From NCBI RefSeq assembly GCF_000218625.1, contig NC_015672.1, positions 1,054,001 to 1,118,000 of the forward strand: a stretch of 64,000 bases of DNA. The letters are read 5' to 3'. Made by a program: the position numbers and the translations under genes. Shown one piece after another: positions 25,923 to 35,324 of this stretch (its first letter is position 1; each line of letters starts with the position of its first letter). Source of the DNA: Flexistipes sinusarabici DSM 4947 (GTDB taxonomy: Bacteria > Chrysiogenota > Deferribacteres > Deferribacterales > Flexistipitaceae). The notes beneath the pieces were generated by a model. The model was not told where the DNA came from, did no database searches, and saw only the letters and a list, made by a program, of their open reading frames with translations.

Positions 25923-26390
25923 ATGAAAATAGTATTGGTAAATCCGGAAATACCACAAAATACGGGGAATATCGCACGTTTAAGCGCTGGGCTCGGAGTG
26001 GAGCTGATATTGGCAGGCAAAAGGGGGTTTTCTCTGGAAGACAGATATCTGAAGAGGGCGGGTCTTGATTACTGGGAGCATGTAAAGCTCAAATGTATCG
26101 ATGATATCGAAGAACTGGAAACATTGATAAGCAAAACGGAAAACACAGCTTTTGTATCTAAATTCGGGCAGAAGCTTTACACTGATATTCCGATATCTGA
26201 TTCTGGAGAAGCATTATTGATTTTTGGTAATGAAACAGGCGGACTTCCTTCCCGTTTTCATGAAAAGTATAAACATGTTATGTACCGAATACCCATGAGC
26301 GGTAAAATCAGAAGTCTTAATATTGCCAACAGCGTTGCTATAGTAGCTTATGATTACTTCAGGAGAAACGGTTTTCATTCATTATCATGA
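25923..26390 (+). CDS. trmL: tRNA (cytidine(34)-2'-O)-methyltransferase, SPOUT class
   Basis: TrmL methylates the wobble ribose of tRNA-Leu species. The 155 aa match the family: VNPEIPQNTGNIARL at the N-terminus, LIFGNETGGLP near residue 101 and the knotted IPMSGKIRSLNIANSVAIV motif near 122 that binds S-adenosylmethionine. It starts 2 nt after znuB and overlaps the kinase gene by 4 nt (ATGA), so transcription probably continues through. Confidence 0.93.
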   Translation: MKIVLVNPEIPQNTGNIARLSAGLGVELILAGKRGFSLEDRYLKRAGLDYWEHVKLKCIDDIEELETLISKTENTAFVSKFGQKLYTDIPISDSGEALLIFGNETGGLPSRFHEKYKHVMYRIPMSGKIRSLNIANSVAIVAYDYFRRNGFHSLS

Positions 26391-28579
26391 TGTATAATAA
26401 TCTTTTTAAAAATATCAAACCTTTTGAAGCGATTCTTTTCCTTTTTATATTTGTCTCTTTTCTTCTGACAGTGGGAATTTTTGTTGATAATAAAAGCAAT
26501 GAAAAACTTTTGGATTTTATTCACAATCTTCAGAAAAAACAGCTGGAGCAGATCGAAGAAAATATTGACAGTTATACCAATAATATTTATGCATTTTTTG
26601 ATAATTTGGTTCTGGCGGAGGCAGGCAGTGATACGAAATACCCCCTAATCGTTTACAATGATGAGGGTGTGATTTACGACAATACCACCGGTAAACAAAA
26701 TTATCCCAAACCGGAAATCGGTCTTTCGAATGAACTGGTGCTGAAATTCAGTAAAGAATTATCTTCCGGCAATATTTATTATTACCTCAGAAAAGATGGA
26801 CGTATTTATTCATCATATGTTTCCATTCAATCGCTGATTTCAGATTCGAGTCCCGCTTATGCTGATGTGGTTATTTTCGATGGCGTAGAAACACTTTATT
26901 CAGAAAATTACAAGGAATTTTTCGGAAAACTTTTCCGTCTGGATGAAGATAAATATCATTTTTTAGAGGAGGGCGGTCAGAAATTTCTTTTCAGTTCAAC
27001 CGAATTCAGGGGAGTAAATATCGGGATATATGGGGCGATGAAAAATTACTTCAGCGGCTTATCTTCCCAAAATAACGCCTTTTCCATGCCCGGAATGGTT
27101 TATGGGATAATACTCCTTCTTTTATTATTTCTGTTAAAGATTTTTATCAGCAGATTTGCTTTTGAAAAAGAAAAATTTGAGAAGCTCTTTCAACTGGAGC
27201 ATGAAAAATTTAAAAAGATTGTTGAAGCAATAGGCGAGGGTGTGGCTCTGATAGACAATAATTATAATTTACTTTTTGTTAACGACTATGTGAAAAACAG
27301 GGTAAATGGGGAGACAGAGGGGAAATGTTATTCGGTGCTGGCCGGGAGAAACAGCCCGTGCGAGCAATGCGGGATGATGGATGTTGCTTTAAACGGAGAG
27401 TTAAAGAATGTTCGTTTTGAGAATTTCTTCAGTTGTTCAGAAGGCTATTTTGACATTATATGGACTCCTCTGTTTGATGAAAAGGGAGAAGCTGTTGCTG
27501 TTGTTGAGCTGATAAGGGATGTGACGGATGCTGTTAATATGCAAAATGCGCTGCTAAAGAGTGAGCATTATCTTAAAGAGATTATTGAGAATGCTCCCGA
27601 GCCCATTGTTTCTTTTGATGAGAACTTTAATATCAAAACATTCAGCAATGAAGCATTAAAGGTTTTGAAAATAGAACCGGACAAAGTTATGAAGATTACC
27701 GATATTGTAAATGACAGTACTTTTTACGATAAGCTGGTTACTGACAAATTTGTTGATAACATGGATTTAACAATAGATTCTCACGGAAATAAAAGTCTGC
27801 AGGTGAAAACATCTGTTTCAAAAATAGAGAAAGAGTCCGGATATGAATACATAGCAATTTTTAAAGATGTTACGAAGATAAGACAGCTTGAGGTGAAACT
27901 TATTCAGTCTGAGAAACTTTCAGCACTGGGACTTTTGGCAGGAGGAGTGGCGCATGAAATCAACAATCCTCTTGTGGGTATACTCAACTTTGCCCAGCTT
28001 CTCTCCAAACGTTTCGAGACCGGAACTTATGAAAAAAAACTTATAGATACAATAACAGAGGCCGGTGAACAGACGAAAGAGATAGTGCAGAATCTGCTTA
28101 TTTTTGCCCGGCAGAAATCAGAGCAGAAAGATTACTTTGATATTAATGATTCGGCAGAGTTTGCATTGAAAATTCTGGGAAGCAGAATAAAATACAAGAA
28201 TATAACTGCCGTTAACAAGATAACCAACTCTATGAGAGTTTACGGGAATAAAGGAAAAATTCATCAGGTTTTCCTGAATCTGCTTGTTAACAGTATCGAT
28301 GCTGTTGACACAGGCGGCTATATAGAAATCAGCTCTGATGAAGACGAGAAGGGTAGTTTTATAAAAATTTATGACAACGGCAAAGGTATCAGCAGTAAAG
28401 TTATGGCTAAAATATTCGATCCTTTTTTTACCACAAAAAAGGTTGGACAGGGGACCGGTCTTGGATTGTTTCTGAGTCAGGCAATTCTTCATGAGCACGG
28501 CTGGGAATTTGAACTGGATTCGGTTGAAAATAAATATACGTCTGTAAAAATATATCCGGGAATTGATTATGCAAACTAA
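26387..28579 (+). CDS. Membrane sensor histidine kinase with two PAS domains (DctB/NtrB-like role)
   Basis: The 730 aa show a membrane helix (about 14-32), a roughly 200-residue periplasmic sensing region, a second helix (about 232-255), PAS 1 (about 275-385), PAS 2 (about 395-500), a HisKA domain with phosphoacceptor His523 in GGVAHEINNPLVG, and an ATPase domain with NSIDAV, DNGKGI, FFTTKKVGQGTGLGL. PAS 1 has an NSPCEQCG Cys pair that could bind a metal or sense redox. It is followed, with an 11-nt overlap, by its sigma-54 activator. The ligand is unknown; the adjacent TRAP genes suggest organic acids. Confidence 0.9.
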   Translation: MMYNNLFKNIKPFEAILFLFIFVSFLLTVGIFVDNKSNEKLLDFIHNLQKKQLEQIEENIDSYTNNIYAFFDNLVLAEAGSDTKYPLIVYNDEGVIYDNTTGKQNYPKPEIGLSNELVLKFSKELSSGNIYYYLRKDGRIYSSYVSIQSLISDSSPAYADVVIFDGVETLYSENYKEFFGKLFRLDEDKYHFLEEGGQKFLFSSTEFRGVNIGIYGAMKNYFSGLSSQNNAFSMPGMVYGIILLLLLFLLKIFISRFAFEKEKFEKLFQLEHEKFKKIVEAIGEGVALIDNNYNLLFVNDYVKNRVNGETEGKCYSVLAGRNSPCEQCGMMDVALNGELKNVRFENFFSCSEGYFDIIWTPLFDEKGEAVAVVELIRDVTDAVNMQNALLKSEHYLKEIIENAPEPIVSFDENFNIKTFSNEALKVLKIEPDKVMKITDIVNDSTFYDKLVTDKFVDNMDLTIDSHGNKSLQVKTSVSKIEKESGYEYIAIFKDVTKIRQLEVKLIQSEKLSALGLLAGGVAHEINNPLVGILNFAQLLSKRFETGTYEKKLIDTITEAGEQTKEIVQNLLIFARQKSEQKDYFDINDSAEFALKILGSRIKYKNITAVNKITNSMRVYGNKGKIHQVFLNLLVNSIDAVDTGGYIEISSDEDEKGSFIKIYDNGKGISSKVMAKIFDPFFTTKKVGQGTGLGLFLSQAILHEHGWEFELDSVENKYTSVKIYPGIDYAN

Positions 28580-29930
28580 GATATTCGTAGTGGATGATGA
28601 GCGTTATACACTTGATTTTTTTGAAGCGCTTTTAATTAACGAGAATGTGCAGGTGTTTAAGTTCCGCTCACCGATTGAGGCTTTTAAAGCAGTTGAGAAG
28701 AATGAGCCGGATTTGATTATCAGTGATATTGTGATGCCGGAAATGAGCGGTCTTGAGTTTCTGGAGGAGCTGAACAAAAAATATCCCTATATTACGGTAA
28801 TTCTGGTAACCGCTTATGCTTCAATAGAAAAAGCTGTACAGGCAATAAAAAAGGGTGCCTTTGATTTTCTTACCAAACCTTTTGATGATATTGAAGAAGT
28901 AACCATTAAAATCAAGAAAGGACTGGAAAACAGCCGACTTAAAAATCGTGTAAAGGTTTTGCAGGAGAATGTCAACGAACTGTACGGCATTGACAATATT
29001 GTTTCCAAAAGTAAAAAGATGAATGATATCCTTTCTATGGTAAAAAAGGTTTCGGGCATCAGCAGCAACATTCTTATAAGCGGTGAGTCCGGAACAGGCA
29101 AAGAGTTGATTGCAAGGTCGATTCATCAGTTGAGCAGCAGAAAAAATGAACGTTTTCTTCCAATAAACTGTGCAGCTATCCCGGAAAATCTACAGGAAAG
29201 CTTATTCTTTGGTTATGAAAAAGGCGCTTTTACCGGTGCCGATTCCCTGCACAGAGGCTATTTTGAAGAGGCTGACGGCGGAACACTTTTTTTAGATGAA
29301 ATTGGTGAAACTGATCCCAATTTTCAGGTGAAGTTGTTAAGAGTGATACAGGAAAAGTCTGTTAAAAGACTGGGGGCAAGCAAATCTTTGGATGTTGATG
29401 TGAGGCTGATTTGTGCCACAAACAAAAATCTGGAGAGGGAAGTAGAAAAGGGAAATTTCAGACAGGATTTGTATTACAGAATTAATGTGATTAAAATTGA
29501 GATTCCTCCATTAAGGGAGCGCGCAGAGGATATACCTTATCTGGTGGACTTCTTTATCAAAAAATATAACCGTGAGTTCAGCAAAAATTTGAAAGGAGCT
29601 GATTCTGGGTTTATGAAACACCTGTATGAATATGACTGGCCGGGAAATGTCCGCGAACTGGAAAATATAATCGAAAGGTCCACCGCTTTGGCTGAAAAAG
29701 ATTATCTCGGATTGGAAAATTTACCGGAAACATTTTTTTCAAACAGTAACTCAGGGGAACGGTTCTCCGGAGACAGTTTGAAATATAAAGATGCAAGGGA
29801 TGAGTTTGAAAAAAGTTATTTGAAAAAATTACTTGAATTGTCAGATAATAACATAACAAGAGCAAGTAAGCTTGCCGGTGTGGATCCAGCCACTATGCAT
29901 CGCAAGGTTAACAAATATCTAAAGGAATAG
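28569..29930 (+). CDS. Sigma-54-dependent response regulator (NtrC/DctD family)
   Basis: The 453 aa comprise a receiver with phosphoacceptor Asp53 (ISDIVMPEMSG), an AAA+ domain with Walker A GESGTGKE, the sigma-54-contacting GAFTGA loop and DEIGETD Walker B, arginine finger region RQDLYYRINV, and a C-terminal Fis-type helix-turn-helix (NITRASKLAGVDPATMHRKVNKYL). ATG 28569 is used; a TTG at 28563 is in frame. Very likely activates the sigma-54 promoter of dctP at 23056-23072. All elements needed for activity are present. Confidence 0.94.
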   Translation: MQTKIFVVDDERYTLDFFEALLINENVQVFKFRSPIEAFKAVEKNEPDLIISDIVMPEMSGLEFLEELNKKYPYITVILVTAYASIEKAVQAIKKGAFDFLTKPFDDIEEVTIKIKKGLENSRLKNRVKVLQENVNELYGIDNIVSKSKKMNDILSMVKKVSGISSNILISGESGTGKELIARSIHQLSSRKNERFLPINCAAIPENLQESLFFGYEKGAFTGADSLHRGYFEEADGGTLFLDEIGETDPNFQVKLLRVIQEKSVKRLGASKSLDVDVRLICATNKNLEREVEKGNFRQDLYYRINVIKIEIPPLRERAEDIPYLVDFFIKKYNREFSKNLKGADSGFMKHLYEYDWPGNVRELENIIERSTALAEKDYLGLENLPETFFSNSNSGERFSGDSLKYKDARDEFEKSYLKKLLELSDNNITRASKLAGVDPATMHRKVNKYLKE

Positions 29931-29932
29931 AA

Positions 29933-30925
29933 GTGATAAAAAAAGGCGTATTGATATTTAGTATTGTTCTTCTCCTTGCTTTTTCTTTCAAAACATATGC
30001 AGAAAACTTCACTATAAGGTTTTCCCATGTGGTAAGTGAAAACAGTCCAAAAGGAAGAGCTATAAATTATTTCAAAAATACACTGGAAAAACGCACAAAG
30101 GGTCGAATTAAAGTTAAGGTATATCCTGCAGGAATCCTTTTGGATGATATTGCTGCTGTTGGTGCCGTGAAAAACAACATAATCCAGATGGCATCACCGG
30201 CTTTTTCAAAACTTGGCTTGTATGTCAGAGATTTTCAGGTGTTTGATATCCCATATCTTTTTGAAAATAAAGATGAAATACACAATGCTTATACCGGTGA
30301 AATCGGTGATATTTTGAAAAAAAAATCACTTTCGGCGGGTTTTCGTCTTTTATCTTTTTGGGATAACGGGTTTAAGGTGATTACCAATAACAGCCGTTCG
30401 ATATCAGTACCTGGGGATATGAAAAATCTCATTTTCAGAACTATGGGAAGTGAAGTACTTGCGCTGCAGTTCCAACTTTGTGATGCTATAGCTTATTCTT
30501 ATCCTTTCAGCAGCGTTTACGATCTGTTGAAGGAGGGCGTTGTGGACGGTCAGGAAAACACTTTCAACAATATCTATTCCCAGAAAATTCATGAAGTACA
30601 GCGTTATATGACGATTTCCGATCACGGTTATCTGGGATACGGTGTGATAATATCTCCACAATTTTGGAAGAAACTCCCCGTGAGCGATAGAAAACTCATA
30701 AAAGATGTTTTAAGAAAAACCACGTCTCTGGAGCACAAACTTGCTGCAAAACAGAATTTTAATGATTTTTACCGGATAAAGAATGATACATCATCAAAAA
30801 TTACAATAAAGGAACTTAAAAAGGAAGAAAAAGAAAAATGGGAGAATTTTTTCAAAGAACATTACAATGAATTTTCTCAAATAGTTTCCGATGACATATT
30901 TAGTGAGGCTTTGAAATTAAACTGA
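29933..30925 (+). CDS. Second TRAP-type substrate-binding protein (DctP family)
   Basis: GTG start 2 nt after the activator gene. The 330 aa have a signal peptide (cleavage near TYA-ENF) and clear similarity along its length to the DctP at 22029: RFSHVVSENSPKG, NLIFRTMGSEVLALQ with the carboxylate-binding Arg, and LKEGVVDGQENTFNNI. Co-transcription with the kinase and activator is unusual for a pure transporter component and suggests a sensory part. The binding pocket residues look intact. Confidence 0.92.
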   Translation: MIKKGVLIFSIVLLLAFSFKTYAENFTIRFSHVVSENSPKGRAINYFKNTLEKRTKGRIKVKVYPAGILLDDIAAVGAVKNNIIQMASPAFSKLGLYVRDFQVFDIPYLFENKDEIHNAYTGEIGDILKKKSLSAGFRLLSFWDNGFKVITNNSRSISVPGDMKNLIFRTMGSEVLALQFQLCDAIAYSYPFSSVYDLLKEGVVDGQENTFNNIYSQKIHEVQRYMTISDHGYLGYGVIISPQFWKKLPVSDRKLIKDVLRKTTSLEHKLAAKQNFNDFYRIKNDTSSKITIKELKKEEKEKWENFFKEHYNEFSQIVSDDIFSEALKLN

Positions 30926-30948
30926 TAACTTATTGCATTCTTTTTGCC

Positions 30949-31257
30949 ATGTGTGTGTATGCCGCTCTTGAAATATTTCATGCCATTCTGCCGGTGTTAT
31001 CATACGGTTTTTTCCGAATTTCCAATCTTTTGGGATCAGTACTGATTTTGCTGGTTATGGCAATTCCAATAGTTTTACTCAGGTATTATGAGCTGAAAAT
31101 ATCCCCGTTTAATTTTAAATACGTTTCCCACATTAATTTAGGAATTGTTGGGCTGTTTGTTCTGTTTATGTTTTACAGCTTCCCCATTTATATGGCTGTA
31201 GCTTTTATATGTTTTATAATTCTCGTTTTAAATGGTAAAAGATGGAATATTACTTAA
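30949..31257 (+). CDS. Small membrane protein in the position of DctQ
   Basis: About 102 aa with three to four hydrophobic helices, between a DctP gene and a DctM-like gene, matching TRAP gene order P-Q-M. The sequence lacks the NVVLRYVF-type DctQ motif and is much shorter than DctQ (about 170 aa), so assignment is by position. The start is unclear: hydrophobic codons continue upstream of ATG 30949 (from about 30922) and no good ribosome site is seen. The end overlaps the next gene by 16 nt. Confidence 0.6.
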   Translation: MCVYAALEIFHAILPVLSYGFFRISNLLGSVLILLVMAIPIVLLRYYELKISPFNFKYVSHINLGIVGLFVLFMFYSFPIYMAVAFICFIILVLNGKRWNIT

Positions 31258-32468
31258 TTTTTATTATAAGTGTTATAATTTTTAGTTTTGTAGGATTGAA
31301 CCTTTTCAGCGTACTTGTACTTACCATTGGCGCTTATGCATTTATGGCTGGGTTTGATTTACATCAGCTTTCTTTCTTATTGTTTAACAATGCAATGAAT
31401 TTAAAAGACAAGTCAGAGATTGTAGCAATACCCTTTCTTCTTGCTGCATCAGAAATGCTGGTTAACTTCGGTTATTTTGGCAGACTTAAAACATTCCTTT
31501 TTTGTAAAAAAAACATGAAGTTCTGGTCATTTTTTCTTTTTTTCATATTTTCATCTATTCCTGCAGGCTCCAGCCTTATTTACAACAGAATACTCAAAGA
31601 AAATTTTAGTCTTGCTGAATTCGGCGGGGACAGAGATGGATATCTAAAGGCAAATTTTTTTCTCTCTGCACTGAGTTTTATAATGCCTGTATCGATTCCA
31701 GTTATTATTATAGCGTCACTGCTTAATGTTTCTTTAAAAGCCGTAATATTTTTTACCCTTATTTTAACGATAGCGGTGTTTGTTCTGTATTATTTTATTT
31801 TTATACGCAGATATCTGACAGTTATGACATCTGATAAAAAGGGGACATTGACGGGAATATTGCCGGTGGTAATATTTGTAATACTCTTTTTTTACCTGAT
31901 TTATGCTGTATCATTTCCTGTAAATGTAACTGCAGAGATACTCTTTTTTACAACCTTGATTTTTGTTTTTCTTCAAAACAGAAGAGATTTTCCGGGCAAA
32001 CTTTTGGTTTCGATAAAGAATACCATTTTAAGGAGCGGAGTTCTTATATCCTTGGTTTATTTGATTGGTATAATAAATTTTTTTCATATTTACACCGGTG
32101 CTTCAGGTGAGCTTTTTGACTATCTTCTTTTTTCTTTTGCTAACAGCTCATATCTTATCATTTCTGTTTTTATTATTGCATTTTTACTTCTTGAATTGAT
32201 TGACCCCTTGGGAATACTTCTTATTTTATACCCGATCTATTATTCTTTGCTTGGCACATATGATATAAGTTATATTGTGTTTATTGTCTCTTTTACATTT
32301 TTTGTTTCACTGGGGCTTATGAGCAACATCTCAGGGCTGCCCGGGAATTTTTACAGAAATGCTTATAACTTAAATTCGGCTGATATTTATCAGATATTTT
32401 TGTTTGAATATTTTATTATTGTAGTAGTAAGTTTTTTTACTCTGAGCTTTTTCGGAAGTTTTTTATAG
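31242..32468 (+). CDS. Divergent DctM-like TRAP membrane protein
   Basis: 408 aa with about 11 or 12 helices. It can be lined up by eye with the DctM at 20173: IVAIPFLLAASEML for LMAIPLFILAGNFL, then FSSIPAGSSLIYNRILKE for the SGSSPATVAAIGS region and SFIMPVSIPVIIIASLL for GIIIPPSIVLIVYG. The most conserved residues of those motifs are lost, so ordinary transport is doubtful. ATG at 31242 overlaps the previous gene. Rich in Phe and Ile, more AT-rich than its neighbours. A sensing, accessory or altered-substrate role is possible. Confidence 0.65.
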   Translation: MEYYLIFIISVIIFSFVGLNLFSVLVLTIGAYAFMAGFDLHQLSFLLFNNAMNLKDKSEIVAIPFLLAASEMLVNFGYFGRLKTFLFCKKNMKFWSFFLFFIFSSIPAGSSLIYNRILKENFSLAEFGGDRDGYLKANFFLSALSFIMPVSIPVIIIASLLNVSLKAVIFFTLILTIAVFVLYYFIFIRRYLTVMTSDKKGTLTGILPVVIFVILFFYLIYAVSFPVNVTAEILFFTTLIFVFLQNRRDFPGKLLVSIKNTILRSGVLISLVYLIGIINFFHIYTGASGELFDYLLFSFANSSYLIISVFIIAFLLLELIDPLGILLILYPIYYSLLGTYDISYIVFIVSFTFFVSLGLMSNISGLPGNFYRNAYNLNSADIYQIFLFEYFIIVVVSFFTLSFFGSFL

Positions 32469-32477
32469 GAGCGGTGC

Positions 32478-33257
32478 GTGTACAAATATATTTTAAAGAT
32501 TATAAGTGATGATTTGTATGAGGAGCTTGAAAATAAAAGCTTAACAGTAGTTGAGGACAATTTCGGCGGCGAACCTTTCTTTTATATTTATACTGATGAA
32601 AGGATTGACGATTTTTTAAAAGGGATAAATGTAGATTTTAATGTTGAGATATTGGAAGATGCTACCTGGCAAAATTACTGGAAAAAGTTTCTTAAACCGT
32701 CCATGTTGACGGAAGGGGTCAGCTGTTATTATGATGAAAATGAAAAAATTCCGGCTTCTCAATCTATAAAGCTGGTACCGGCTATGGCTTTCGGAACCGG
32801 CACCCATCCTACTACAAGACTTTCAGCAGCCCTTATCAGAGATTTAACTGATGGACGGAGCTTTCTGGATGTCGGCTGCGGAAGCGGTATACTTTCAATT
32901 CTTGCTTTCGTATCGGGAGCGAGAACAATATATTCTTTTGACAACGATCCTGCAGCTGTCTTAAATGCAAAAATTAATATGCAGCTGAATGGAATGAGTT
33001 GTAATAGTTTATGGTGCGGTGATTTTCGTTCCTTGCAAAAGAACGTATGTTTTGACGTTGTGTGTGCAAACATTATTTCCTCTGTACTTTATGAAATCAA
33101 CCAAAGTCTGCTTGAACATGCAAAATCTGATATTATATTGTCAGGTATTATGAAAAATGAAATCGATGAATTTATTAATACTTTTAATTTCGGTGATTAT
33201 AATGTGGAAAATATAATTTTTGAAGACAACTGGGCGGCATTAAGGATTAAAAAATGA
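32478..33257 (+). CDS. prmA: Ribosomal protein L11 methyltransferase
   Basis: PrmA trimethylates ribosomal protein L11. The 259 aa have an N-terminal substrate domain, the LVPAMAFGTGTHPTT motif near 97, SAM-binding DVGCGSGILSI near 132 and VCANIISSVL near 197. GTG start at 32478 with TAGGAGCGG just upstream. Overlaps the next gene by 4 nt. Confidence 0.94.
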   Translation: MYKYILKIISDDLYEELENKSLTVVEDNFGGEPFFYIYTDERIDDFLKGINVDFNVEILEDATWQNYWKKFLKPSMLTEGVSCYYDENEKIPASQSIKLVPAMAFGTGTHPTTRLSAALIRDLTDGRSFLDVGCGSGILSILAFVSGARTIYSFDNDPAAVLNAKINMQLNGMSCNSLWCGDFRSLQKNVCFDVVCANIISSVLYEINQSLLEHAKSDIILSGIMKNEIDEFINTFNFGDYNVENIIFEDNWAALRIKK

Positions 33258-34030
33258 TAGCTGTAATCGGGGATGTACACGGTTGTATAAAAACTCTCAG
33301 TGAACTGACTGAGAGGTTACTAAAAAAATATGATATAGAGAAATTTATCTTTATAGGTGATCTGATCGACAGAGGGCCTGCTTCATCTGAAGTGTTGATG
33401 TTTGTTCAGAATTTAAAAAGAGAATATCCTCTTGAGCTGCTCAGAGGCAATCATGAGGATATGATGCTGGATTTTGCTGCCGGAGTTAAACATTACGGAA
33501 ACACAGACTGGTTAAATAACGGGGGGATTGAGGCAATCAAATCAATCTCCGGAGAAGCTCTTTTTGAAAAATTTTCAAATGGTGAGAATATTTTTGAGGA
33601 ATTTTCCCTCCACTTGCAAAAATTCGAATACCTGCTGTCTTCAATAAAAGATTACTTGGTGGTAGAGCTGAAAGAGAATAAGCTTCTTCTCAGCCATGCC
33701 GGAGTGAGTGATTTTTCTCTGCCTCCTGAAAGGCAGATGGATTATCTCCCTGAAGATCTGCGGCTTGTAAAATATCCCTTTATATGGGACAGAAGTGTTG
33801 ACTCTAAAAGGGAAAAATATTTTGATTATATAGTGATTCACGGTCATACGCCTGTTCTTAAATTAACGGGATACGCAGAATCAGGTAAACCTTTTTTCAA
33901 CAAAGACATGGATGATAATATTGTGAGTATTAATATAGATACCGGGTGTGTATATGGAGGCAGTCTTTCGGCACTTGTGACAAATGATGGGAAAACTTCT
34001 GATTTTGAGGCTGTTGGATGCAGGGATTAA
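33254..34030 (+). CDS. Calcineurin-like Ser/Thr protein phosphatase family protein
   Basis: Metallophosphoesterase of 258 aa with the ordered metal-binding motifs GDVHG (7-11), GDLIDRGP near 37, LRGNHEDM near 63, SHAG near 150 and VIHGHTPV near 195. This set is typical of PPP-family phosphatases such as bacterial PrpA/PrpE and of the diadenosine-tetraphosphatase relatives; the substrate cannot be decided. Overlaps prmA and rsmE. Confidence 0.88.
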   Translation: MIAVIGDVHGCIKTLSELTERLLKKYDIEKFIFIGDLIDRGPASSEVLMFVQNLKREYPLELLRGNHEDMMLDFAAGVKHYGNTDWLNNGGIEAIKSISGEALFEKFSNGENIFEEFSLHLQKFEYLLSSIKDYLVVELKENKLLLSHAGVSDFSLPPERQMDYLPEDLRLVKYPFIWDRSVDSKREKYFDYIVIHGHTPVLKLTGYAESGKPFFNKDMDDNIVSINIDTGCVYGGSLSALVTNDGKTSDFEAVGCRD

Positions 34031-34722
34031 AAAGGTTTTATTATAATGTTCCTTTTTCAGATGAGCTTGTGCTTGAGGGTGAAGTCTTCAATCACCTGAA
34101 AAATGTTCTGAGGTGTTCTGCCGGTGAAGAGATTATACTGTATAATGATGTAAATATCGCAAGATACAGGATAGATTCGCTTAATAAGAGAAGGATTAGT
34201 GCCCACTTTATTGAAGAAAAAAAACAAATTAATCCTGATTATATGCTGCATGTTTATCTGGCAGTCATGAAAAACAGGTATATGGACAACATAATCCATA
34301 AGCTCGGTGAGATTGGCATTACAAAACTTATTCCGGTGTATACGGAGAACTCAACTGCCACTGTTAATAATAACACTTATTTAAGATATAATGACCTTTT
34401 AATTAAAGGGGCTTTGCAGGCCGAGTTGGATTTTCTTCCCGCTCTGGAAAAAACCGTTGAAATTCATCAGATAAACCCTGAGTGCGATACAAATTTACTG
34501 TTTGCTGCCAGAAGAGCAGAAATAAAAATTCCCGTGGTTACATCAAAAAGCGTATCTCTTTTTTTGGGGCCCGAAGGCGGTTTTGCTGAAAAAGAAATTA
34601 AGTTTTTGTCTGAGAAAGGTTTCTCAATAGTATCCCCTTTATCTTCCGTATTAAAAGCTGAAACGGCAGCTGTTGTTTTTACCGGTATGGTTAAGATTCT
34701 GATGGAGAATGCAAGTGTCTGA
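34018..34722 (+). CDS. rsmE: 16S rRNA (uracil1498-N3)-methyltransferase
   Basis: SPOUT methyltransferase of 234 aa. It has an N-terminal PUA-like part (LEGEVFNHLKNVLRCSAGEEI) and the knotted C-terminal core with LFLGPEGGFAEKEI near 180 and LSSVLKAETAAVVFTGM near 208. prmA and rsmE adjacency is common in bacteria. Overlaps the phosphatase gene by 13 nt and tadA by 14 nt. Confidence 0.93.
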   Translation: MQGLKRFYYNVPFSDELVLEGEVFNHLKNVLRCSAGEEIILYNDVNIARYRIDSLNKRRISAHFIEEKKQINPDYMLHVYLAVMKNRYMDNIIHKLGEIGITKLIPVYTENSTATVNNNTYLRYNDLLIKGALQAELDFLPALEKTVEIHQINPECDTNLLFAARRAEIKIPVVTSKSVSLFLGPEGGFAEKEIKFLSEKGFSIVSPLSSVLKAETAAVVFTGMVKILMENASV

Positions 34723-35185
34723 AAATTTCGATTTAAATGATAAAAAATTTATGGAAGAAGCTGTGAAACTTGCCTTTAAAGCTTTTCGCTCAGGAGATGT
34801 ACCTGTGGGTGCGGTTGTGGTAAAAGAGGGTGAAATTATCGGCAGAGGTTTTAATAAGAAAGAACTGACAAGTGATGCTTCGGCTCACGCTGAAATGCTT
34901 GCACTCCAGGAGGCTGCAAAGTATCTCGGTGACTGGAGGTTGAATTCGTGTGCATTATACTCAACCACGGAGCCTTGTATAATGTGTTCCGGTGCTATTT
35001 TGCATTTCAGAATAAGTGAGATTGTTTTCGGAGTCAGGGAGCCGAAATTCGGCGGTGTGTTGAGTAATGTTAATTTATTTGATCTGGATACGCTGAACCA
35101 CAGAGTAAAATATCGATATGGTCTGAAATCGGAGTTGATTACAAGATTAATGAAGGATTTTTTTAGAAAAATAAGAGACAGCTGA
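34709..35185 (+). CDS. tadA: tRNA-specific adenosine deaminase
   Basis: TadA converts A34 to inosine in tRNA-Arg(ACG). The 158 aa contain the zinc site SAHAEMLAL (catalytic Glu) and TEPCIMCSGAI. ATG at 34709 overlaps rsmE by 14 nt. It is the last gene of this run; the 74 nt before the IS3 element hold a GTGAGATG octamer repeat (about 35232-35259). Confidence 0.93.
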   Translation: MQVSENFDLNDKKFMEEAVKLAFKAFRSGDVPVGAVVVKEGEIIGRGFNKKELTSDASAHAEMLALQEAAKYLGDWRLNSCALYSTTEPCIMCSGAILHFRISEIVFGVREPKFGGVLSNVNLFDLDTLNHRVKYRYGLKSELITRLMKDFFRKIRDS

Positions 35186-35324
35186 AACTGTTTCGATTTT
35201 AAAAAAATATGGCAATTTATTGGGGAGAGAGTGAGTGAGATGGTGAGATGGTGAGATAGTGGACATGCTACAGTTTAGTAGACAGTAAGTTAAGCCAATG
35301 CTATAAAAAAAGCAGAGGTGCGAA

